Origin: an uncultured Prevotellaceae bacterium
GTDB taxonomy: Bacteria > Bacteroidota > Bacteroidia > Bacteroidales > Bacteroidaceae
Reading direction: 5' to 3'
Assembly: GCA_902800435.1 (NCBI GenBank)
Contig: CADCEQ010000010.1
Location: forward strand, 1-59,570
Length of the DNA stretch: 59,570 nucleotides
Positions 1 through 7,262 of the stretch are shown here, one piece after another. The notes under the pieces are model-generated. The model was not told the origin of the DNA, made no database searches, and worked only from the letters and a program-made list of their open reading frames with translations. The stretch's first letter is position 1. Each line of letters starts with the position of its first letter. The translations under genes were made by a program, and so were the position numbers.

Positions 1-708
1 GATGCGGCACTGCTGACGGCTGAAATTGATGTCGATGAACTTGAAAATCAGGTTGTCGCGGATGATGGGGAATTGTACTTTGCGCAGCAGATTCTGTTGT
101 ATAAGCTTTCTTGCCAGTTCGTCGTTGTTCGCGGGTATGGAGTCTGTGACGGCGAACTCCGTCTTATCGTAGGCAGAGCAGATTTGATAGTTCTTGCCCT
201 GATAGTCGAAATTGCCAATGAAGAAATCGTGGACTCTGAGCATGGGGACGAGTTCGTCGAACGCCAAAGGGCTGGTCACTGTTCCGCCGTGGCCTGCAAC
301 CCCGTTCAGACGGATTCTGGGTGCAAGCCAGATGTTGGCGTAACGTTGGGGAATGAAGTATCGTTCATCTTCTATCTGTTTTCGGGTAAAATAATAGTGA
401 TAATCGTTCGTAAAGTCTCGGTCGTTATTCATGTCAAACGCACAGAAATAAGAATCCTTCTGCACGTCGTCTCGGGCGAGGATGCAGACGATGTCTATCT
501 GCTCGTAGAGGCGAAATGAAGCCGTGTCAGTAGGCAGGCCCTTGAGGTCAGTTATTGGAGTCTGGCATTTATACATAAACACGTCGGTACCTACAACGTT
601 TTGAACTTTCAGCTCCATGCTGACGGTTAGGGTATCAGACTTCTGTGCCGTCGCATTGATAGTGGCGAGGGTGAGTAATAGACAAGTGATTATATTTCTA
701 CTCTTCAT
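1..708 (-). CDS. Secreted hypothetical protein, 3' end outside the window
   Basis: The gene reads leftward from an ATG at 708 and is open to the window edge, giving 236 residues without a stop. Residues 1-22 form a Sec signal peptide (MKSRNIITCLLLTLATINATAQ) ending in A-x-A before Q, with no lipobox cysteine, so the product is probably periplasmic or exported. The mature part is rich in Asp, Tyr and Phe and contains the run DMNNDRDFTNDYHYYF, but I recognise no family. A TACCTTTG -7 box lies at 785-792 on the same strand, leaving a leader of about 70 bases. I chose this start because the signal peptide follows directly from it. The function is unknown. It could be the N-terminal part of one of the many Bacteroidetes thioredoxin-fold exported proteins, but the visible part does not show that. 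Confidence 0.75.
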   Translation of the reverse strand, partial: MKSRNIITCLLLTLATINATAQKSDTLTVSMELKVQNVVGTDVFMYKCQTPITDLKGLPTDTASFRLYEQIDIVCILARDDVQKDSYFCAFDMNNDRDFTNDYHYYFTRKQIEDERYFIPQRYANIWLAPRIRLNGVAGHGGTVTSPLAFDELVPMLRVHDFFIGNFDYQGKNYQICSAYDKTEFAVTDSIPANNDELARKLIQQNLLRKVQFPIIRDNLIFKFIDINFSRQQCRI

Positions 709-784
709 ATTTCAATATGTTTGACATTTGGTTACGATGTTTATTCACACTGTTCGTGTATCACTCGAATGATAAATCTAGCGA

Positions 785-792
785 CAAAGGTA
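785..792 (-). promoter_or_regulatory. -7 box of the secreted hypothetical gene
   Basis: On the minus strand this reads TACCTTTG, matching the Bacteroidetes TAnnTTTG consensus. It lies 76 bases before the ATG at 708. No clear -33 box is seen at the usual distance. Confidence 0.6.
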
Positions 793-837
793 CGAAAATA
801 TTAGAGAAATAAGATACAAATAAGGAGTTTTTTACGC

Positions 838-950
838 TTTGCGAACAAAAATCGAGGATTTTGCGAACAAAATGCAGATGCCAGAGCCTTCAGGAGGTAT
901 GCACAATGTTCCATGAAATATCATTTTGTTCGCAAATTGTTCGCAAAAAG
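838..950. repeat. Four copies of a TTTGCGAACAAA-like 12-mer in inverted arrangement
   Basis: Two copies of TTTGCGAACAAA read rightward (838-849 and 860-871) and two read leftward as TTTGTTCGCAAA or a near match (925-936 and 937-948). The second and third copies match over 15 of 16 bases when one is inverted. The block lies upstream of the promoter at 785-792 and beyond the tRNA terminator, so it could be a set of regulator sites or a fold-back repeat. Confidence 0.6.
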
Positions 951-951
951 A

Positions 952-991
952 GAAATCAGCAACCTTCGATTGCTCGTAAGTTGCTGATTTT
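952..991 (-). terminator. Terminator after tRNA-Met
   Basis: The arms GAAATCAGCAAC (952-963) and GTTGCTGATTTT (980-991) form a stem of about 11 base pairs. On the minus strand the stem is followed by a T-rich run (TTCTCTTTTT). It lies just 3' of tRNA-Met, as expected of an intrinsic terminator. Confidence 0.7.
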
Positions 992-996
992 CAATG

Positions 997-1070
997 TGGA
1001 CCAGCCAGGGCTTGAACCTGGGACCTCCAGATTATGAGTCTGTTGCTCTAACCAACTGAGCTACAAGTCC
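997..1070 (-). tRNA. tRNA with CAT anticodon (tRNA-Met or lysidine tRNA-Ile2)
   Basis: The minus strand reads GGACTTG...CTGGTCCA and folds into a cloverleaf. The D arm is GCTC/GAGC, the anticodon loop is CTCATAA with anticodon CAT, and the T arm is CCAGG-TTCAAGC-CCTGG. CCA is not encoded. The acceptor stem has a weak T-T opposition near its base. The G1-C72 pair rules out the usual initiator tRNA. Elongator Met and lysidine-modified Ile2 cannot be told apart by eye. A TACCTTTG box at 1086-1093 lies just upstream. Confidence 0.9.
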
Positions 1071-1085
1071 TGTTTTTTGTGGGTG

Positions 1086-1093
1086 CAAAGGTA
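1086..1093 (-). promoter_or_regulatory. -7 box of the tRNA-Met gene
   Basis: The minus strand reads TACCTTTG, 15 bases before the first base of the tRNA. This fits a short precursor trimmed by RNase P. Confidence 0.65.
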
Positions 1094-1145
1094 CATTAAA
1101 ATAATCAAATCTCCAAATTTTTTTGCTAAAATAGCAAATTATTCT

Positions 1146-1153
1146 TACCTTTG
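1146..1153 (+). promoter_or_regulatory. -7 box of ribF
   Basis: TACCTTTG lies only 8 bases before the ribF ATG at 1162. Transcription would then begin at or next to the start codon. Confidence 0.65.
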
Positions 1154-1161
1154 TGGCGCAA

Positions 1162-2106
1162 ATGAAGACAATATACCTGAACAGACAAGTGGAAAGGCCC
1201 GTTCCTTGTGTGGCAACCATCGGTTTTTTCGACGGTGTTCACCTTGGCCATCGATATATTATAAGTAAGGTGGTGGAGATGGCACGCCGTGAAGGACTGG
1301 CCTCCATGGTTGTTACCTTTGAGCGTCATCCCCGTCAGGTGCTTCATTCTGACTGGTGCCCGCAGCTACTATCGACGCTTGACGAGAAGGTAGAACTGCT
1401 TTCGCAGACGGGCATTGACTATTTAGTGGTACTGCAGTTCGACGAGGCTATGGCATCGCTGTCAGCGCGTGACTTTATGCACGACATCTTACAGCAACAG
1501 TTAGATGTCAAAGTTTTGGTAATTGGCTACGATAACCGTTTCGGCCACAACCGCACGGAAGGGTTTGACGACTATGTAAGCTATGGCCATGAGATGGGGA
1601 TGTCTGTTGTTCAGGGGGATCCTATCGAAGTGGGCAGTCTCAGGGTCAGTTCTTCCAAAATCCGCAGACTGTTAGCAGAAGGTCAGGTAGAGCAGGCCGC
1701 TGAATGTTTGGGGAGACCATATAAGCTATCGGGGCGAGTTGTCAGTGGTGAGCATATTGGCACGGAGATTGGTTTTCCTACGGCCAACCTTCAGTTGACA
1801 GAAGACGGGAAACTTGTTCCCGGTTCAGGGGTCTATGCCGTCAAGGTAAAACTGAAAGGATTACCAGATCTTTACCACGGCATGATGAATATTGGCAGCC
1901 GGCCGACATTCGACGGACATTGTCAGACACTTGAGACCCACCTTTTCCACTTCGACAGTAACATCTACGGTCAGCAGATGACCGTATCGTTTGTTAGCCG
2001 TTTACGCTCAGAGACGAAGTTTGACAGCCGCGAGGCGCTGATGTCACAGTTGGAATCAGACTTGCATCAGGCCGAAGCAGCACTAAATAAAGAATCTGAA
2101 TTATGA
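1162..2106 (+). CDS. ribF: Bifunctional riboflavin kinase / FAD synthetase
   Basis: Converts riboflavin to FMN and FMN to FAD in the cytoplasm. The N-terminal FAD synthetase half has the nucleotidyltransferase motif GFFDGVHLGH at about residues 22-31. The C-terminal flavokinase half has GTEIGFPTANL near residue 210 and GVYAVKV soon after. At 314 residues it is the usual length for the family. I start at ATG 1162 rather than the in-frame GTG at 1153, because that GTG overlaps the TACCTTTG box at 1146-1153. The start codon is 8 bases after the box, so the mRNA may be leaderless. The stop overlaps the ATG of the next gene (ATGA), so the two are translated as a coupled pair. Confidence 0.95.
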   Translation: MKTIYLNRQVERPVPCVATIGFFDGVHLGHRYIISKVVEMARREGLASMVVTFERHPRQVLHSDWCPQLLSTLDEKVELLSQTGIDYLVVLQFDEAMASLSARDFMHDILQQQLDVKVLVIGYDNRFGHNRTEGFDDYVSYGHEMGMSVVQGDPIEVGSLRVSSSKIRRLLAEGQVEQAAECLGRPYKLSGRVVSGEHIGTEIGFPTANLQLTEDGKLVPGSGVYAVKVKLKGLPDLYHGMMNIGSRPTFDGHCQTLETHLFHFDSNIYGQQMTVSFVSRLRSETKFDSREALMSQLESDLHQAEAALNKESEL

Positions 2107-2867
2107 TAAAAGCTATTTTCTACACCCTTGTATTTGCAGTTATTCAGGCATTGATGCTTCCCTTGATGAAAGCCATCCAACGGTTGATAGGCATGGAGGT
2201 CAGCCAACAGAATGCCACAAACATGATTATAGCTATGACTGCGAGTAGTATCATCGTTTTGGTGCTATTCCTTTTCTTCCGCTGGGCTGAAGTGTCGCGC
2301 AGTTATGTACGTTCCCGTCCATGGGCCACACTCTTTTGGTGCGCCTTAGCGGCAATGGGAGCCATCATTCCTTCAAGCTGCCTTCAGGAATTGATGCCTG
2401 AGTTACCGAATATCGTAGAGGAGGAGTTCGACATGATACTTCGCGACCGATGGGGCTATTTCGCCATTGGCCTGTTGGCTCCTGTATGTGAAGAACTGGT
2501 GTTTCGCGGTGCCGTTTTGCGCGCCTTGCTCCGATGGACGCCTCGCCACTGGTTGGCCATTGCCATCTCTGCCCTATTCTTTGCACTTATCCACGCAAAT
2601 CCTATCCAAATGCCCCACGCCTTCCTCGTTGGCTTGCTGTTAGGCTGGCTCTACTACCGGACGGACAGCATCGTGCCGGGCATTGTCTATCACTGGGTAA
2701 ACAACAGCATTGCCTACGTCGTTTATAACTTCTATCCTGATCCGCAGATGAAGCTTATCGATTTGTTTGGCAGTCAGCGCACAGTGGCGGCCGCCGTGTT
2801 GTTCTCGTTATTGATTCTGCTGCCAGCCCTCTACCAATTGAACCTGCGGCTGCGCAAGGCTAAATAA
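2103..2867 (+). CDS. CPBP-family intramembrane metalloprotease
   Basis: A 254-residue multi-pass membrane protein of the CPBP (CAAX protease / bacteriocin-processing) family. The catalytic signature EELVFRG gives Glu130, Glu131 and Arg135. The later conserved histidines lie in ALIHAN (His164) and MPHAF (His172), and a C-terminal YHWVNN motif is also typical. Hydrophobic segments fill about residues 4-25, 41-60, 75-95, 118-130, 150-185 and 228-245. It overlaps ribF by four bases and shares its promoter. Bacterial members cleave membrane proteins or peptides, but the substrate here is unknown and ribF gives no hint. Confidence 0.88.
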   Translation: MIKAIFYTLVFAVIQALMLPLMKAIQRLIGMEVSQQNATNMIIAMTASSIIVLVLFLFFRWAEVSRSYVRSRPWATLFWCALAAMGAIIPSSCLQELMPELPNIVEEEFDMILRDRWGYFAIGLLAPVCEELVFRGAVLRALLRWTPRHWLAIAISALFFALIHANPIQMPHAFLVGLLLGWLYYRTDSIVPGIVYHWVNNSIAYVVYNFYPDPQMKLIDLFGSQRTVAAAVLFSLLILLPALYQLNLRLRKAK

Positions 2868-2874
2868 ATGAAAT

Positions 2875-2902
2875 GGGCCACCCCGGCATCCCGGTGGTGG
2901 CC
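2875..2902 (+). repeat. GC-rich hairpin after the ribF operon
   Basis: GGGCCACCCCGG and the following CCGGTGGTGGCCC can pair into a GC-rich stem. The T run after it is weak, so on its own it is a doubtful terminator; a better one follows at 2951. Confidence 0.45.
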
Positions 2903-2950
2903 CTTACCTTGTTTGTGCTTCAAAGTATGTTATGAAAATTTGAGAGAATC

Positions 2951-2976
2951 GAAGCCTCACGGCTTCATTTTTGTTT
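2951..2976 (+). terminator. Intrinsic terminator of the ribF-CPBP operon
   Basis: GAAGCC-TCAC-GGCTTC forms a 6-base-pair stem with a 4-base loop, followed by ATTTTTGTTTT. It stands between the rightward ribF operon and the leftward small membrane protein gene. Confidence 0.7.
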
Positions 2977-3030
2977 TAAATGAAATGATTGTTTATAGAG
3001 AAAGCTTAGATAAATATCTTTTCCTTTTTG

Positions 3031-3507
3031 TCAGTACTTCGGTGATGCGGGATTCACAGCAACATTCGTAGAGTCTTCCAAGAGATTCTCAGCCTGTATC
3101 GGTCCCAGCACGTCAACCGAATCTTTCTGCTGCTGGTGATACTTGGCATACTCCTCCTGCGGATTATCCCAACCCCGATCCCACGGGGCCTGAGCCGCAT
3201 TTCCGAGCGTCAGGACAATAGCGACCACAGCGGCAGCCTTGAACAGTGGCATCAGACGTTGTGTCAGAGTCAGCACGCGAGCTTTTACAGGCTCCTGCTG
3301 CTCCACCATCTCCAAGATGCGCTCATCGAAATCGTTGCCAAGAGATTCTTCCCTCTGGGCTTCATAGACAAAGAGCGTCTTGTACTTCGCCAGCCACACG
3401 GGAACATCCTCCTGCATAAAGAAGGCACGCAGTATTTCCTCTTCTTTCAGCGTGGTCTCACACTGAAAGTAGCGTTCCAGCAACTGTTCGATATACTTAT
3501 AGTCCAT
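3031..3507 (-). CDS. Small single-pass membrane protein, possible anti-sigma factor
   Basis: 158 residues from the ATG at 3507. A longer reading starts at a TTG at 3522, but the ATG is the better start because it lies inside the end of the sigma gene and suits coupling. The N-terminal ~85 residues are charged and probably cytoplasmic (DYKYIEQLLERYFQCETTL near the start). One hydrophobic segment follows at about 88-105, and then a short polar tail rich in Gln, Asp and Asn. It overlaps the ECF sigma gene by 11 bases, so the two are co-translated. Position and topology suggest a membrane antagonist of that sigma factor. I see no classical zinc anti-sigma motif, so this is inference. Confidence 0.7.
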   Translation of the reverse strand: MDYKYIEQLLERYFQCETTLKEEEILRAFFMQEDVPVWLAKYKTLFVYEAQREESLGNDFDERILEMVEQQEPVKARVLTLTQRLMPLFKAAAVVAIVLTLGNAAQAPWDRGWDNPQEEYAKYHQQQKDSVDVLGPIQAENLLEDSTNVAVNPASPKY

Positions 3508-4015
3508 ATTTTTCTGCTTCAATATATTTCTGTTTTATCACTTGGCGAGCCCTGTAGATGTTAATCTTAACCTGTTCCTCACTTATTTCAAGAATGGCAG
3601 CTATCTCCTTGTAGCTCTTTCCTTCGAAATCGCGCAACTGCATCACGCTTCGTTGTTTCTCAGGCAGATTGTCGATGATACGTCTTACCAGCCTTATCCG
3701 GTCCTGCTGTATCGCCTGCTCCTCAGGGTTTGCCGTGTGGCTGTAATCCGGAGCATCGTGCTCGTCAGTCTCAAGGCTCTGGTCTAAGAATCCCATTTTC
3801 CGTGTCTTGTCAAGTGCCAAATTACGGCAGATTGTCAGACAAAAGGCTTCCATCGACTCAATCTGTTCCCATTGCTCGCGCCTGTTCCAGACTTTTATCA
3901 TTGTCTCCTGTACGACATCTTCGGCTTCCGCAGGATTGAGAGTTATGCGGAGTGCCAGTCTGTAGAGCTCGTTCTTCAGCGGCAGGACATCGTTTCGGAA
4001 ACTGACTTTATTCAC
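3497..4015 (-). CDS. ECF-family RNA polymerase sigma factor
   Basis: A 172-residue sigma-70 of the extracytoplasmic-function class. Region 2 spans about residues 10-75 with the signature NPAEAEDVVQETMIKVWNR. Region 4 spans about 110-165 with LPEKQRSVMQLRDFEGKSYK, followed by a helix-turn-helix ending in NIYRARQVIK. The start is a GTG at 4015 preceded by GAGAG; there is a stop codon a short way upstream and no ATG. The gene follows argB after a 50-base gap on the same strand, so it could be read through from that operon or from a local promoter I cannot see. It directs transcription of an unknown regulon, probably with the overlapping membrane protein as its control. Confidence 0.9.
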   Translation of the reverse strand: MNKVSFRNDVLPLKNELYRLALRITLNPAEAEDVVQETMIKVWNRREQWEQIESMEAFCLTICRNLALDKTRKMGFLDQSLETDEHDAPDYSHTANPEEQAIQQDRIRLVRRIIDNLPEKQRSVMQLRDFEGKSYKEIAAILEISEEQVKINIYRARQVIKQKYIEAEKYGL

Positions 4016-4065
4016 CTCTCTATATATTAAAGACGATTCAGAACAGGAAAAGTTACAATAAGTGG

Positions 4066-4845
4066 CTAATATTTTATAATCGTTCCGTGCTGGCCGTCAA
4101 TAGCCGTCGCCAAAGTGATAATTACCTGATTAACGCCAGCCTCCACTGCCCCTAATGCATTCTCTATCTTGGGCAGCATGCCACCGCTGATAGTACCATC
4201 CGTCTTGTAACGCTCGAAGTCGGCCCGATTGATAACGGGTATCACCGAACTGTCGTCATCGGGAATCCGCAAAACCCCAGGTTTCTCAAAAGCAAAGATC
4301 AGCGTCACGTCGTAGAGTTCAGCCATAGCCTTAGCCGTTTCCGATGCCATCGTGTCGGCGTTGGTATTCAGTATGTTACCCTGTCCATCGTGTGTGAGCG
4401 GAGCGATGACAGGAACCATGTCTTTTCCGATGAAATGGGCAATTTTTACACCGTCGGCTTTCTTTACGTCGCCCACATAGCCATAGTCGATGCCATTCTT
4501 GAGCGGACGCTTCACTGAACGAATAATGTCTCCGTCAGCTCCGCAGAGGCCAATGGCATCAACGCCGAGCGCCTGCAGACCAGCCACTACGTGCTTGTTT
4601 ACCAAACCGCCGTAGACCATCGTCACCACTTCAAGCATCGCTGCGTCTGTTATGCGTCGCCCGTCTACCATCTTTGTCTCAATACCCAAGGCGGCCGCCA
4701 CCTTCGTGGCGCGCCTGCCACCGCCGTGTACCAGTATCTTCGCGCCATCGATGGCAGCAAAGTCACGTAACAACTGAGTGAGCTGTAGTTCGTCTTCGAC
4801 TACAGCCCCCCCAACCTTTACTATTGTCAGTTTCTCTTTCATCAT
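4066..4845 (-). CDS. argB: Acetylglutamate (or succinylglutamate-type) kinase
   Basis: Phosphorylates the N-acylated glutamate intermediate of arginine synthesis. The 259 residues show the amino-acid-kinase fold: Lys10 in VKVGGAV, the glycine loop HGGGR at 40-44, NTNADTMA near 160 and SGGMLPKIENA near 215. In many Bacteroidetes the pathway uses succinylated intermediates because of their ArgF' type carbamoyltransferase; that is family knowledge and cannot be read from this gene. The ATG overlaps the speA stop (ATGA). It is the last metabolic gene in the topA-aroK-speA-argB set, placing arginine synthesis next to arginine use by SpeA. Confidence 0.93.
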   Translation of the reverse strand: MMKEKLTIVKVGGAVVEDELQLTQLLRDFAAIDGAKILVHGGGRRATKVAAALGIETKMVDGRRITDAAMLEVVTMVYGGLVNKHVVAGLQALGVDAIGLCGADGDIIRSVKRPLKNGIDYGYVGDVKKADGVKIAHFIGKDMVPVIAPLTHDGQGNILNTNADTMASETAKAMAELYDVTLIFAFEKPGVLRIPDDDSSVIPVINRADFERYKTDGTISGGMLPKIENALGAVEAGVNQVIITLATAIDGQHGTIIKY

Positions 4846-6734
4846 TCCAAGTAAGTATAGCCGTAGAGCCCGCTGCGATAAGTCGAAAGGAACTCCTTAC
4901 CCTCCTCCAGAGAAATCTTGCCATCCTTCACACTCTTGGTCACCCATATTTCCAGTTGGCGGACAAGCTTTTTCGGGTTATACTGCACGTACTCCAAAAC
5001 CTCTTCCACCGTTTCACCATCGATAATCTGGTCGATGTGGTAGCCATTATCCTTTACCGAAATGTGTACGGCCGTAGTGTCGCCGAAGAGGTTGTGCATG
5101 TCGCCGAGAATTTCCTGATAGGCACCCACGAGGAACACGCCGAGGTAGTAGTTCTCATTCTTCTTCAGCGAGTGGACGGGCAACGAGTGCGAGTTGTGGC
5201 GGTTAGTCACAAAGTTTGCAATCTTGCCGTCAGAGTCGCAGGTGATGTCTTGTATCGTGGCGTTGCGCGTCGGACGTTCGTTCAGGCGTTGTATGGGCAT
5301 AATCGGGAACACCTGGTCGATGGCCCACGAGTCACTAAGGCTCTGGAACAGCGAGAAGTTGCAGAAATACTTGTCGGCCAGCAGCTTGTCGATGCTCATC
5401 AGCTCCTCAGGCACGTGCTTCAGCGTTTTGGCCAGGGCGTGAATCTCATGGCAGACGCTCCAGTACATGGCCTCGATCTCGGCACGTGTCTTTAGATCAA
5501 CGATGCCGTGGCTGAATAGGTCGAGCACTTCCTCACGTATCTGCTCGGCATCGTGCCAGTCCTCCAGGACGTTGCGCGGCGAAAGATTGTCCCAAATCTC
5601 GTACAAGTCCTTCACCAACTGATGCGAGTTCTCATCGGGCTCAAACTCCTCGGGCATCTCTGGAAGCGAGGCCGTCTCCAGCACATTGATGACCAGCACC
5701 GAGTGGTGGGCAGCCAGCGAGCGACCGCTCTCGGTAATGATGTTCGGATGGGGCAGGCCGTTCTTGTTAGCAGCTTCTACGAATGTATAGATGCAGTCGT
5801 TCACATATTCCTGGATAGAGTAGTTGACACTACTTTCACTCGACGGCGAACGTGTGCCATCGTAGTCGACACCGAGACCGCCGCCGCAGTCGACAAACTC
5901 TACGCTGTAGCCCATCTTGTGCAGCTGAATGTAGAACTGCGAGGCTTCGCGCAGAGCGGTCTGTATGCGACGTATCTTCGTTATCTGCGAACCAATGTGA
6001 AAATGGATGAGCTTCAGGCAGTCGCGCATGTCCTTCTTGTCGAGCGTCTCAAGGGCTTCCAGCAGTTCGGCACTGGTCAGTCCGAACTTCGAGGCGTCGC
6101 CACCGCTCTCCTCCCACTTGCCACTACCCGACGAGGCCAGCTTGATGCGGATGCCGATGTTGGGCCTGACGTCGAGTTTCTTGGCAATCTTGGCAATGAG
6201 GTCCAGCTCGTTCAGCTTCTCCACAACGATGAAGATGCGCTTGCCCATCTTCTGCGCCAGCAGGGCCAGCTCAATGTACGACTGGTCCTTATAGCCATTA
6301 CAGACTATGACCGAATCGCTCTGACACTGCATAGCTATAACGGCGTGCAGCTCAGGCTTCGAGCCAGCCTCCAGACCGAGGTTGAACTTCCGTCCGTGCG
6401 AGATAATCTCCTCGACCACGGGCTGCATCTGGTTCACCTTAATGGGATAGATGACATAGTTTTCACCCTTGTAGTCGTACTCCTTAGCCGCCTTCTTGAA
6501 GCAGCTCCACGTCTTCTCGATACGGTTGTCGAGAATGTCGGGGAATCTGAGCAGCACCGGCGCCGTGACGTCGCGCAGCGCCAGTTCGTCCATCACTTCG
6601 CGCAGGTCAATCTGCGTCGAGTCCTTACACGGCGTGACGTAGACGTTGCCTTCGTCGTTAATGCCGAAATACGAGGTGCCCCAACCGCCGATGTTGTACA
6701 GTTCGCGGGCGTCTTCAGTAGTCCATTTCTTCAT
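4842..6734 (-). CDS. speA: Biosynthetic arginine decarboxylase
   Basis: Converts arginine to agmatine, the first step of polyamine synthesis in this group; cytoplasmic and PLP-dependent. The 630 residues match the usual SpeA length. Lys99 in VIYPIKVNQ is the expected Schiff-base lysine. The alanine-racemase-like barrel continues through GLEAGSKPEL, FHIGSQ and DCGGGLGVDYDG, and the C-terminal domain carries the YPIMPIQRLNE-like segment. The start ATG directly abuts the aroK stop, and the stop overlaps the argB start, so the three genes are tightly packed. No agmatine-processing gene lies in the window. Confidence 0.95.
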   Translation of the reverse strand: MKKWTTEDARELYNIGGWGTSYFGINDEGNVYVTPCKDSTQIDLREVMDELALRDVTAPVLLRFPDILDNRIEKTWSCFKKAAKEYDYKGENYVIYPIKVNQMQPVVEEIISHGRKFNLGLEAGSKPELHAVIAMQCQSDSVIVCNGYKDQSYIELALLAQKMGKRIFIVVEKLNELDLIAKIAKKLDVRPNIGIRIKLASSGSGKWEESGGDASKFGLTSAELLEALETLDKKDMRDCLKLIHFHIGSQITKIRRIQTALREASQFYIQLHKMGYSVEFVDCGGGLGVDYDGTRSPSSESSVNYSIQEYVNDCIYTFVEAANKNGLPHPNIITESGRSLAAHHSVLVINVLETASLPEMPEEFEPDENSHQLVKDLYEIWDNLSPRNVLEDWHDAEQIREEVLDLFSHGIVDLKTRAEIEAMYWSVCHEIHALAKTLKHVPEELMSIDKLLADKYFCNFSLFQSLSDSWAIDQVFPIMPIQRLNERPTRNATIQDITCDSDGKIANFVTNRHNSHSLPVHSLKKNENYYLGVFLVGAYQEILGDMHNLFGDTTAVHISVKDNGYHIDQIIDGETVEEVLEYVQYNPKKLVRQLEIWVTKSVKDGKISLEEGKEFLSTYRSGLYGYTYLE

Positions 6735-7262
6735 TTACAGGTCGAGTAGTTCTTTCAGTTTCTCTATCGTTATTTTGATTTTCTCGTAGTTGTCCATCAG
6801 GCTCACGTCGAGCATGTAACGGGCCTTGGTGTAGAACCGTTCGCGGTAGGCCACCTGCTCGCTGATATAGCCAATCAGTTCCTCAGGCGTCTTTCCCTTC
6901 AGCAGCGGGCGGTCACCCTTGCCCATCAGCAGATGCTGGCGCAGCACCTCGGGCTCGCAGCGCAGGTATACCACCTGTGCCTGCTGGTTCAGGTAGTCCA
7001 TATTGTCGAAGAAGCAAGGCGTGCCGCCGCCACAGCTGACGACGACGTCCTCAAATTCTGCCACCTCATGCAGCATGTTGCGTTCTATCTGTCGGAAGCC
7101 CTCCTCGCCTCGCTCGGCAAAGATTTGGCTCACCTTCTTGCGCATGCGGCTCTCGATGTACCAGTCCAGGTCGTAGAACGGCAAACCGATTTCCTTGGCC
7201 AGTGCCTTGCCGACGGTCGTCTTCCCCGACCCCATGTAGCCTATCAGGACTATTCTCTTCAT
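6735..7262 (-). CDS. aroK: Shikimate kinase
   Basis: Phosphorylates shikimate in the chorismate pathway. It is 175 residues from the ATG at 7262, which overlaps the topA stop (ATGA); a reading that begins further upstream would only add topA sequence. The P-loop is IGYMGSGKTTVGK at residues 7-19. The shikimate-binding DLDWYIE lies near residue 31, a GGG motif follows (VVSCGGGTP), and the lid region contains RPLLKG. It sits between topA and speA with no gap on either side. Expression is therefore likely set by the topA promoter. Confidence 0.93.
   Translation of the reverse strand: MKRIVLIGYMGSGKTTVGKALAKEIGLPFYDLDWYIESRMRKKVSQIFAERGEEGFRQIERNMLHEVAEFEDVVVSCGGGTPCFFDNMDYLNQQAQVVYLRCEPEVLRQHLLMGKGDRPLLKGKTPEELIGYISEQVAYRERFYTKARYMLDVSLMDNYEKIKITIEKLKELLDL

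Noticed and set aside
73..519. Open frame of 148 codons on the plus strand
   Set aside because: It runs opposite to the secreted protein gene, has no promoter and resembles no family.
5553..6749. Long plus-strand open frame over speA
   Set aside because: It mirrors the codons of the well-supported speA gene; the length comes from high GC at third positions.
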